Source: Acidobacteriota bacterium (lineage in GTDB: Bacteria; Acidobacteriota; Aminicenantia; Aminicenantales; Aminicenantaceae). Taken from it: a DNA stretch of 5,121 nucleotides. Location: assembly GCA_030609975.1 (NCBI GenBank), contig JAUWSR010000271.1:1-5121 (forward strand). The letters are read 5' to 3'. The position numbers and the translations under genes are program-made. This document shows positions 1 to 5,121 of this stretch, piece by piece (within the stretch, counting starts at the first letter, position 1; each line of letters opens with the position of its first letter). A model generated the notes under the pieces. That model had not been told where the DNA came from. It worked only from the letters and a program-made list of their open reading frames with translations, and did no database searches.

Positions 1-1415
1 ATCCGGAAACCGTGAGCACGGATTACGATATCTGTGACAAATTGTATTTTGATGAATTGAGCTTCGAGACGGTGGCGGATATCTATGAGAAAGAAAATCC
101 CCAGGGTTTGATCATTTCCATGGGCGGACAGATCCCCAACAACCTGGCCACCAAGTGTCAGGACTACGGCATTCCTATCCTGGGCACTTCCCCCCAGAAC
201 ATCGACCAAGCCGAAAACCGGCATAAATTTTCCGCACTCTTGGACAAGCTCAAGATCGACCAACCGGAATGGAAGGAATTGACCGATATTGAGGAGGCCA
301 AAATCTTCGCCAATGCCGTGGGCTTCCCCGTGCTGATCCGCCCATCCTATGTCCTCAGTGGGGCTGCTATGTCGGTCGCACTGAATGACACGGAGTTGGC
401 GAGCTACCTGGAAAAAGCCTCAAAGGTCAGTCCCGAATACCCCGTTGTCATCAGCAAATTCATCGAAAATGCTAAGGAGATCGAACTGGATGCCGTGGCG
501 AAGAACGGCGAGCTTTTTGTGTATGCGATCTGTGAACACGTCGAGAATGCCGGTGTTCACTCCGGGGATGCCACCATGGTCCTGCCACCTCAACGCACAT
601 ATCTGGAGACCACCCGCCGCATGAAAAAGATCGCACGACAGATCGCACGCTCCTTGGAGATCAACGGCCCCTTCAACATTCAATTCATCGCCAAAGGCAA
701 TGCCGTTAAAGTGATCGAATGCAACCTGCGAGCTTCCCGGTCCTTTCCCTTTGTCTCCAAGATCTTCAAACTCAACTTCATCGACCTGGCCACCAAGCTG
801 ATGCTGGGCATTGATGTCCCTCAGATCGACAAATCCTGTTTCGAGCTGGATTATGTGGGCGTTAAGGCTCCTCAGTTCTCCTTTACCCGCATCAAAGGAG
901 CCGATCCTGTTTTGAGTGTGGAAATGGCCTCAACGGGCGAGGTAGCCTGTATCGGAGACAGCTTCGAGGAGGCCTTCCTGCTGGCTTTGCTTTCGGTGGG
1001 ATTTAAAATTCCCCAAAAGCATGTGCTGCTCTCCACCGGACCCTTTGAAAGTAAGGCTCTCTTCCTGCCCGACGCAAAGCGCCTGCTCGAACAGGGATTT
1101 AAGCTTTACGCCACACGGGGGACCGCAGATTTTTTAAAGTATAACGGGATCCCCGCGCAGATCCTTCACTGGCCTCTGGATAAAAAGGAGCCCAACATTT
1201 TGACCTTCATCGAAGAGGGAAAGCTGGATCTGGTCATCAATATCCCAAAAAGTACGGATGAAGAAGAACTCACCAATGACTATATCGTGCGGCGCAAAGC
1301 CACCGATTATAATATCCCGCTCATCACCAACCTGCAGTTCGCAGAGCGCTTTATCGACGCCATCACTCAACTACACGTAGAAGACCTGGCCATAAAAGCC
1401 TGGAGTGAATATTAG
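1..1415 (+). CDS. carB: Carbamoyl-phosphate synthase large subunit, C-terminal part (5' truncated)
   Basis: This is the synthetase subunit that makes carbamoyl phosphate from bicarbonate, ammonia (delivered from glutamine by CarA) and two ATP, feeding pyrimidine and arginine synthesis in the cytoplasm. The frame is open at the left edge and reads PETVSTDYD from base 3, the conserved start of the second half of CarB, so the GTG at 12 is an internal Val. About 470 residues are visible, roughly the last 44% of a typical 1070-residue protein. In order they hold the pre-ATP-grasp region (GTSP, then AENRHKF), the second ATP-grasp domain (RPSYVLSG, AGVHSGDA, then FNIQF and IECN, whose Gln, Glu and Asn are the family's metal ligands) and a C-terminal MGS-like allosteric domain from about nt 1010 (YATRGTADF, ILHWP, VINIP). 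The sequence is closer to the animal CAD/CPS1 type (ECNLRASRSFPFVSK, EMASTGEVAC, GFKIPQK) than to E. coli CarB. No frameshift is visible. The next gene starts three bases after the TAG stop. Confidence 0.97.
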   Translation, partial: PETVSTDYDICDKLYFDELSFETVADIYEKENPQGLIISMGGQIPNNLATKCQDYGIPILGTSPQNIDQAENRHKFSALLDKLKIDQPEWKELTDIEEAKIFANAVGFPVLIRPSYVLSGAAMSVALNDTELASYLEKASKVSPEYPVVISKFIENAKEIELDAVAKNGELFVYAICEHVENAGVHSGDATMVLPPQRTYLETTRRMKKIARQIARSLEINGPFNIQFIAKGNAVKVIECNLRASRSFPFVSKIFKLNFIDLATKLMLGIDVPQIDKSCFELDYVGVKAPQFSFTRIKGADPVLSVEMASTGEVACIGDSFEEAFLLALLSVGFKIPQKHVLLSTGPFESKALFLPDAKRLLEQGFKLYATRGTADFLKYNGIPAQILHWPLDKKEPNILTFIEEGKLDLVINIPKSTDEEELTNDYIVRRKATDYNIPLITNLQFAERFIDAITQLHVEDLAIKAWSEY

Positions 1416-1418
1416 GAT

Positions 1419-2333
1419 ATGGACAAAAGCATCGGATTGATCGGGACCATCACGCATGACCTCATCACCTTTACCACGGGGACTCCCCTAGAAGGATTGG
1501 GAGGAATCCTCTATCAAGCCGCCGTCCTATGCGGCTTGGACAAAACAACCATCCTCTATAGCAACTTGGGCCAAGATCTGGAATCGGAGGTCATGGGATT
1601 GATCAACAATTGGCCTGCTTTGGAAACAAGTGCTCTACATATCGTGCCCGGAACGGGGAACAGAGTGCATCTGCATTATCCTGACCATGGGGAACGGGGT
1701 GAGGTGCTGGAGGCGGTTGTTCCGCCCTTGGATCCCAAACCCGTTTTAGCGGACCGCTCTCGTCTTGATTTTTTGATCACTGTGCTCAATTCGGGTTTTG
1801 ATGTCGACCTGGACGCTTGGAGGTCTTTGGTCCAATCCACAGAGTATCCTGTCTGGCTGGATATCCATTCCCTGGTTTTGTCACGAAACCTAAGATCTCC
1901 CCGCACCTACCGGCCTCTACCGGAATGGAAAGATTGGGCGGCCGATATCACATATTTGCAGGCCAATTCCATAGAGATCGCTTGTTTGTTGGGTGATCCT
2001 TACAAGCCCTGTACGGAAGCCGATCAAGACGATTTGGGGCATGCGGCTTTTGACATAGGGGTAGAAGCCGTTTTTGTAACCTCAGGTCAAAAAGGTGTGC
2101 GGATCCTTACCCCAGAGGGATCCTGGTGGATAGGCACCGTGAGCGCCGACAAAGTAGAGGATACCACAGGCTGTGGAGATGTCTTCTGTGGTGGAACCGT
2201 GGCAAAACTGGCAGAGGGAAACGATTTGAATACGGCTGCAACCTTTGGGGTTAAGCTTGCAACCGCTGCTGTAGAAGTTGCCGGAATTGCCAACACCTAT
2301 AAACTCGTCAATTCTTTGAAAAATGGAATTTAA
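1419..2333 (+). CDS. PfkB-family (ribokinase-like) carbohydrate kinase, substrate unknown
   Basis: This is a 304-residue protein, normal length for a cytoplasmic PfkB/ribokinase-family kinase that transfers the ATP gamma-phosphate to a sugar or nucleoside hydroxyl. The diagnostic second signature is intact: DTTGCGD at residues 248-254 (nt 2160-2180) forms the anion hole, with Asp254 as the expected catalytic base. It is preceded by the VTSGQKG strand-turn (220-226) of the nucleotide site. The N-terminal signature is degenerate: GLGG at 26-29 is followed by ILYQAA, where many sugar kinases have an Asn that contacts the sugar, so the substrate cannot be read from motifs. The middle (PVWLDIHSLVLSR, 144-156; LQANSIEIACLLG, 180-192) fits the usual core and the N-E/A-x-E-like segment. 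The ATG lies three bases after the carB stop. The nearest Shine-Dalgarno candidate, GGAG at 1402-1405, is rather far upstream, so translational coupling to carB is plausible. A role in nucleoside or sugar salvage would suit the neighbour but is only inference. Confidence 0.88.
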   Translation: MDKSIGLIGTITHDLITFTTGTPLEGLGGILYQAAVLCGLDKTTILYSNLGQDLESEVMGLINNWPALETSALHIVPGTGNRVHLHYPDHGERGEVLEAVVPPLDPKPVLADRSRLDFLITVLNSGFDVDLDAWRSLVQSTEYPVWLDIHSLVLSRNLRSPRTYRPLPEWKDWAADITYLQANSIEIACLLGDPYKPCTEADQDDLGHAAFDIGVEAVFVTSGQKGVRILTPEGSWWIGTVSADKVEDTTGCGDVFCGGTVAKLAEGNDLNTAATFGVKLATAAVEVAGIANTYKLVNSLKNGI

Positions 2334-2350
2334 AGGATTCTCTCAAAACT

Positions 2351-2701
2351 TTATTTTTCTATTTTTATCCCTGTGACATCCATCCCCTGACCTTCATTGG
2401 CAACCCGGCATTTGCTGTAATTGCCCTTTTCATCCTTCAGGAACCAAACATCATAAGTCCCTTCATCCGGATCTTCGACCGTGAATTTCATGGGTTCCCC
2501 AGCCACAGGTTCCAGCTTAGCAGGCTCATTCGAGGTTTCGGGCCAAGCCCAAAGAGCATCATCTTCGACATAGACATTGATGGTCATAACTCCCATGCCC
2601 ATCTCGGGCATATCGAATTCATAATCACCCAGCACCACAGCATATTTCTTGGCAAAAGCGCTTTCCTGTGCTTCCAACTTGGTTACGGGACTGAGGATCA
2701 A
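2351..2701 (-). CDS. Small, probably exported DUF3471-like beta protein; start uncertain
   Basis: The function is unknown. The core (after KLEAQE) has alternating strands: YAVVLGDYEFDMP, MTINVYVEDDALWAWP, AKLEPVAGEPMKFTV, YDVWFLKDEKGNYSKCRV. This pattern (G-x-Y, 'ltV-x-ve-d-x-L', 'L-x-Pv', F-strand, 'v-x-F-x-kde-x-G') resembles the small DUF3471/lipocalin-like domain often found after secreted beta-lactamase-type hydrolases, here standing alone. The first usable start codon is the TTG at 2701, preceded by GGGG at 2711-2714. The frame stays open upstream to 2746, however, and codes for KILFVYLGLFCLILS, a good signal-peptide core ahead of a possible cleavage after LEA. The real start is therefore probably upstream, at a non-standard codon (ATA at 2729-2731 or a CTG), or a base is wrong near 2735. 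The gene lies directly after the radical SAM gene on the same strand, so cotranscription is likely. Its end converges with the PfkB gene, 17 bases away. The coding call is good, the family call moderate and the start poor. Confidence 0.72.
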   Translation of the reverse strand: MILSPVTKLEAQESAFAKKYAVVLGDYEFDMPEMGMGVMTINVYVEDDALWAWPETSNEPAKLEPVAGEPMKFTVEDPDEGTYDVWFLKDEKGNYSKCRVANEGQGMDVTGIKIEK

Positions 2702-2746
2702 GCAAAACAGCCCCAGATAAACAAAAAGTATTTTCCAAGTAGGCTG

Positions 2747-3478
2747 CTAAAACTCGATCTTGCGCTTTTTCAGATTGCCAACGACGGGAGGATAGGCCTC
2801 GAGATTTTCCAGCTCTAAATCCGCGCTGATATGGTCGGTCTTTAGCTTCAGCTGGAATTCCATGATGTCATTCTCGCGATAAAAATCCCCCATCAGAGCG
2901 GGCCAGGCCGTGATTCCCGCTTTTTCCAATTCTATAAGGGCTGTCAGGGGATAAGAGAAATATTCCCGCTTGACTCCGGAAATGGTTTCAAAGCTTTTTT
3001 CATCAACGCCCTTCAGACATACCCGCACCCTCACATTGGGGATCCTCAAACTCTGAATGAAATCAGGATTGCTGCCAAGAAAAAGCCCGTTGGTTTCGAG
3101 GATAAAGATAGCATTGGGACGGTATCTGACCAGGGTTTTGACGACCTGAACCAGATGCTCAAAGGAACGCTCTCCCAAAAGCGGCTCACTCCCACTCACG
3201 CGGTACATATTGTAGGAACAGGTTCGAGCCACATTGAGCAGCTTGACCGCAACCACCTGGGGCGTACAAAAGGAATCCTCAGGTTCGGGCTTGAGATTGC
3301 GGTCGTAATTCCAACAATAGGCACACAGGAAAGAGCAGCCCACGGCGTCGGCAGTCGCAATGCCTCCATAGTATTGTGAGGCTCTAAAACGGGAATAAAT
3401 GCGTTTTTCTTCCTGCATGACCAGCGGCTCGATTTGAGCCGCCCGCTCAAGAGGATCAAAAGGAAACTCAACGTCCAT
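2747..3478 (-). CDS. Radical SAM superfamily enzyme, function unknown
   Basis: This 243-residue cytoplasmic protein should bind a [4Fe-4S] cluster and S-adenosylmethionine to generate a 5'-deoxyadenosyl radical. The cluster motif CSFLCAYC (Cys48, Cys52, Cys55; nt 3314-3337) is the canonical CxxxCxxC. It sits after the segment YYGGIATADAVG and is followed by Trp. Further barrel motifs are visible: SGSEP at 95-99 in the place of the GGEP SAM-binding motif, ETNG at 128-131, and VCLKG-x-D with F-x-x-ISG at 153-168, which resembles glycyl-radical-activase-type proteins. No second cysteine cluster or SPASM/Twitch domain follows, and the Lys-rich C-terminus (KKRK) ends shortly after the barrel, so it is a short single-domain form. 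I chose the ATG at 3478 because AAGGAAGG lies just upstream; the TTG at 3517 would start a longer frame without that support. It is transcribed away from the 72-residue gene and precedes the small exported-protein gene in a likely operon. The substrate cannot be inferred. Confidence 0.9.
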   Translation of the reverse strand: MDVEFPFDPLERAAQIEPLVMQEEKRIYSRFRASQYYGGIATADAVGCSFLCAYCWNYDRNLKPEPEDSFCTPQVVAVKLLNVARTCSYNMYRVSGSEPLLGERSFEHLVQVVKTLVRYRPNAIFILETNGLFLGSNPDFIQSLRIPNVRVRVCLKGVDEKSFETISGVKREYFSYPLTALIELEKAGITAWPALMGDFYRENDIMEFQLKLKTDHISADLELENLEAYPPVVGNLKKRKIEF

Positions 3479-3482
3479 TGCG

Positions 3483-3490
3483 CCTTCCTT
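3483..3490 (-). promoter_or_regulatory. Strong Shine-Dalgarno sequence of the radical SAM gene
   Basis: On the minus strand AAGGAAGG is followed by CGCA and then ATG (3476-3478). The AGGA core is 7 bases from the start codon. This site decides the start at 3478 over the TTG at 3517, and shows that the organism uses anti-Shine-Dalgarno pairing. Confidence 0.8.
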
Positions 3491-3607
3491 AAAAATGGCT
3501 CTGAAGCCGGAATTCAATCACACTCCATCCTTGGCAATACAGATTAGTCGGATTTAAACACACACTTCTGTATTTTTCCCTAAAAATGCTTTAATAGTAG
3601 GCAACCT

Positions 3608-3640
3608 TCTGAGAAGAGAATACGTATATATAGCTATAGA
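3608..3640 (+). promoter_or_regulatory. Possible promoter/operator region of the 72-residue gene
   Basis: This AT-rich stretch lies just upstream of the small gene and contains two perfect short palindromes, ATACGTAT (3620-3627) and TATAGCTATA (3629-3638), one base apart. TATATA and TATAGA could serve as -10 boxes, but the only -35 candidate (TTCTGA at 3608) is poor. The site could be a promoter with an operator, or simply AT-rich sequence; the call rests on position and palindromy only. Confidence 0.25.
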
Positions 3641-3659
3641 CCTTAGAATGTTCGAAACT

Positions 3660-3668
3660 GGAGAGGAG
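3660..3668 (+). promoter_or_regulatory. Shine-Dalgarno sequence of the 72-residue gene
   Basis: GGAGAGGAG precedes the ATG at 3672. Its first GGAG is 8 bases from that ATG and the second is 3 bases away. It lies inside the longer frame that would begin at the ATG at 3648, so it favours the internal start. Confidence 0.65.
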
Positions 3669-3671
3669 AAA

Positions 3672-3890
3672 ATGAGTTTAAGAGAAGTACTGGAAAAAGT
3701 TGTATCAGACAGACTGCCCATCCTTCTGACCGATAGGAACAAAGATTGGGAAGCAAGTGAGCTACTCGAGAATCTCTCCATGCCCATGCTGAAAAGAAAT
3801 GCCCATTTCCAGCCCGGAATGTATATAGCTCTCATCAACGACGGCGGATATTTAGGCGAAGTTCTGTATAGAGTCAAACCCAAAGCTTGA
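3672..3890 (+). CDS. Hypothetical 72-residue protein
   Basis: I do not recognise this protein. It is small, soluble and of mixed charge, with no signal peptide, membrane segment, cysteine or metal-binding motif. An N-terminal amphipathic stretch (MSLREVLEKVV) leads into LPILLTD, then a probable helix around WEASELLENLS (29-39). The C-terminal half reads like a beta hairpin (GMYIALINDGGYLGEVLYRV). The ATG at 3672 is preferred over the in-frame ATG at 3648 because a strong Shine-Dalgarno sequence sits between them. Codon use, the Shine-Dalgarno sequence and its own upstream region support it as real; the overlapping minus-strand frame (3554-3883) reads as a Ser/Leu-rich shadow. It stands alone on its strand, divergent from the radical SAM gene and convergent with the hydrolase gene, 32 bases from its end. 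No neighbour suggests a role. Confidence 0.62.
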   Translation: MSLREVLEKVVSDRLPILLTDRNKDWEASELLENLSMPMLKRNAHFQPGMYIALINDGGYLGEVLYRVKPKA

Positions 3891-3922
3891 GGTCACGATT
3901 CATTAAAAAAATCCTCGCTTGA

Positions 3923-5121
3923 TCATCGGGAAAACCCTAGGTTGTCCAGAATGACGACTCCTTCTCTGCCCTGACCAAAAATAAAGCGGATGGTCCTCAA
4001 CCGTTGGGGATCAAATTCGGGATTTTCTGCTACGAACGCCTTCAGAGGAATCTCAAATGTCTGCAACGTCGGTTCATAGGCTTTGCCGTAGATCTCTCCC
4101 TCATTCGGAATCTTGGAAAAACGGGACTTGGTAACCGGTGGAAGCGAGCGGAATCGGGAAAGAGGCAGCCGGACGGACAGGCCCTCATCGGTCACGAGTT
4201 CCAGGGTGATCTCTATCGGTTCCTTTTTTTTCTGTTCCTTCTCTTCTTCGTCTTTCTCAGATTCAGCCTCATCTTCATTATTATTGACATCTTTCGTTTG
4301 ATTTTCTTGGTTGTTTTCCTCGTTTTCTGCATCATCCTCGTTTTCATCATCTTCTTCAGCATCCGGATCGGGAACTTTATCGTCGGCATCGGAGAGATCG
4401 AATACCAAAAAAGACTCAGAGGAAAGGCCAAGGATGTCACCGGCATCTTCAGGAAGCTGTACCATATAGATTGGAGGGCTTTTCTCTTCTGTCTCTTCCG
4501 TCTCCTCCGCTTCATCCTCAAATCCACGCCATCCCAGATGAACCACATGATCCTGTTTGGTGCTGCGGCTGACACGGGTTCTCAAGTCAGCCTCCTTCCA
4601 TACTCCCAGATTATCGGCCGAGATCTTCGCGCCCTCCATCGTCGTCGAAGTAACATCCACATCCTCCTCATAATTACACACAACCTGGAATGTGGAGTCG
4701 GTGAAGCGGTTGATGTAGATGTCTTCCGGGAGCCAATCGGCGGCTACCCGGTAGTCCCGAAAAAGCGGCATATAGGAGCTGTCAGCGCGTAATGTCGTTT
4801 CCAGGAAGGCCGTAAAGTAAACCTTGGCGATGGTACGCTGCTCTTCTCCTGAAAGCAGGGTCTTGCGGTTGAGCATAAGCCCCATGGGCTGGCCCCAATC
4901 GTTGTCACCCCACACCGTGTTGAACTGCCCGTGGTTGGAGCGGTAGGTGTAAAGACTGGTCTTGAACCAGTATTGATCATCTGTGAATCGAACCCGGTTG
5001 TACTGGCGGTCTCCCATAAACAGGGATACGTCGGCGTCATGCGCTCCTTGAATGACGAAGTAATTCACATTCTCGAGCGGCGTGGGCCGTCCGGCAGGCC
5101 GGTACTGCTGGTCACTGGGTG
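3923..5121 (-). CDS. Large alpha/beta hydrolase with C-terminal beta-sandwich module (5' truncated)
   Basis: The frame is open to the right edge: upstream of the GTG at 5066-5068 it continues with RPLEN, so that GTG is an internal Val and the gene starts outside the window. About 399 residues are visible. The first segment looks like the end of an alpha/beta-hydrolase fold: VIQGAHDADVSLF, where an Asp of the HDAD run (residues 10-13 from the GTG) fits the triad acid, followed about 35 residues later by SNHGQF with His46 as the likely triad base. The Ser nucleophile elbow would lie off-window. A helical part (LLSGEEQRTIAKVYFTAFLE) and WLPEDIYINRFTDSTF follow. From about residue 155 there is a beta-sandwich, galactose-binding-like module ending in FEIPLKAF and IRFIFGQGREGVVILDNLGF, typical of CBM-like ends. 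It is interrupted by acidic low-complexity stretches at 183-196 and 234-284. The likely role is an exported esterase, lipase or peptidase-like hydrolase; the substrate is unknown and export is inferred from architecture only. Confidence 0.8.
   Translation of the reverse strand, partial: PSDQQYRPAGRPTPLENVNYFVIQGAHDADVSLFMGDRQYNRVRFTDDQYWFKTSLYTYRSNHGQFNTVWGDNDWGQPMGLMLNRKTLLSGEEQRTIAKVYFTAFLETTLRADSSYMPLFRDYRVAADWLPEDIYINRFTDSTFQVVCNYEEDVDVTSTTMEGAKISADNLGVWKEADLRTRVSRSTKQDHVVHLGWRGFEDEAEETEETEEKSPPIYMVQLPEDAGDILGLSSESFLVFDLSDADDKVPDPDAEEDDENEDDAENEENNQENQTKDVNNNEDEAESEKDEEEKEQKKKEPIEITLELVTDEGLSVRLPLSRFRSLPPVTKSRFSKIPNEGEIYGKAYEPTLQTFEIPLKAFVAENPEFDPQRLRTIRFIFGQGREGVVILDNLGFSR
4217..4369 (-). 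repeat. Low-complexity acidic tract (Asp/Glu/Asn) within the hydrolase gene
   Basis: About 51 codons, mainly GAA, GAT, GAG and AAC/AAT, encode an Asp/Glu/Asn-rich run that turns into a Lys/Glu run (EKEQKKKEP) at its end. An 11-base unit, TCCTCGTTTTC on the + strand, occurs twice, at 4317-4327 and 4335-4345, 18 bases apart. That keeps frame and suggests expansion by slippage or short duplication. Confidence 0.75.

Noticed and set aside
12..14. GTG as the start codon of the first gene
   Set aside because: The codons before it read P-E-T in frame, completing the conserved CarB motif PETVSTDYD, so it is an internal Val of a truncated gene.
2334..2350. Bidirectional terminator between the PfkB and small-protein genes
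   Set aside because: The 17 bases contain no stem-loop; T-runs lie inside the end of the minus-strand gene without a GC-rich hairpin.
3479..3517. Upstream TTG start (3515-3517) for the radical SAM gene
   Set aside because: The strong AAGGAAGG lies inside this extension and points to the ATG at 3478; the 13 extra residues add nothing recognisable.
3648..3671. Upstream ATG for the 72-residue protein
   Set aside because: The GGAGAGGAG site lies after it and directly before the ATG at 3672.
3554..3883. 109-codon minus-strand frame over the small orphan gene
   Set aside because: It is Ser/Leu-rich with no motif, no Shine-Dalgarno sequence that I can see, and lies opposite a frame with good translation signals.
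3886..3922. Terminator between the orphan and hydrolase genes (GAGG and CCTC flanking an A-run)
   Set aside because: Only four pairs with a loop of about 20 bases; too weak to call.
4004..4792. 262-codon + strand frame coding for a very hydrophobic, apparently multi-membrane protein
   Set aside because: It is antisense to the hydrolase gene. Its Phe/Ile/Leu-rich part is just the complement of the GAA/GAT acidic tract, and its ends show no family signature.
5066..5068. GTG as the start of the hydrolase gene
   Set aside because: The frame continues open to the window edge, and the hydrolase fold needs an upstream part carrying the nucleophile Ser.

Overview
The window is ordinary bacterial chromosomal DNA: protein genes on both strands, short gaps, and no RNA gene, insertion sequence, CRISPR array or phage gene that I can see. 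Two genes have clear purine-rich Shine-Dalgarno sequences, AAGGAAGG before the radical SAM gene and GGAGAGGAG before a small orphan gene. Base composition looks roughly balanced, with an AT-richer patch around 3540-3670. The visible CarB half is of the CAD/CPS1-like type (ECNLRASRSFPFVSK), which I recall from Bacteroidota-like bacteria as well as animals. The strong Shine-Dalgarno sequences argue somewhat against Bacteroidota proper. I cannot place the phylum with confidence.

Layout. (1) Positions 1-1415, + strand: the C-terminal part of carbamoyl-phosphate synthase large subunit (carB), cut by the left edge. (2) 1419-2333, +: a PfkB-family kinase three bases after the carB stop, probably cotranscribed. 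(3) 2351-2701 (possibly to about 2746), -: a small, probably exported DUF3471-like beta protein. (4) 2747-3478, -: a compact radical SAM enzyme directly upstream of (3); the two probably form an operon. (5) 3479-3671: a divergent intergenic region with two small palindromes. (6) 3672-3890, +: a 72-residue orphan protein. (7) 3923-5121, -: the C-terminal part of a large, probably secreted alpha/beta hydrolase with a beta-sandwich module that carries a very acidic insertion. It is cut by the right edge.

Only the carB-pfkB pair and the radical SAM-small protein pair look like transcription units. Genes 2 and 3 converge, as do genes 6 and 7, with 17-base and 32-base gaps and no convincing hairpin terminator in either. 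I see no strong case for a wholly new multi-gene system. The oddest points are the missing normal start codon of the small exported protein, whose frame continues directly past the amber stop of the radical SAM gene; the acidic insertion inside the hydrolase's accessory domain; and the uncharacterised radical SAM and 72-residue genes.
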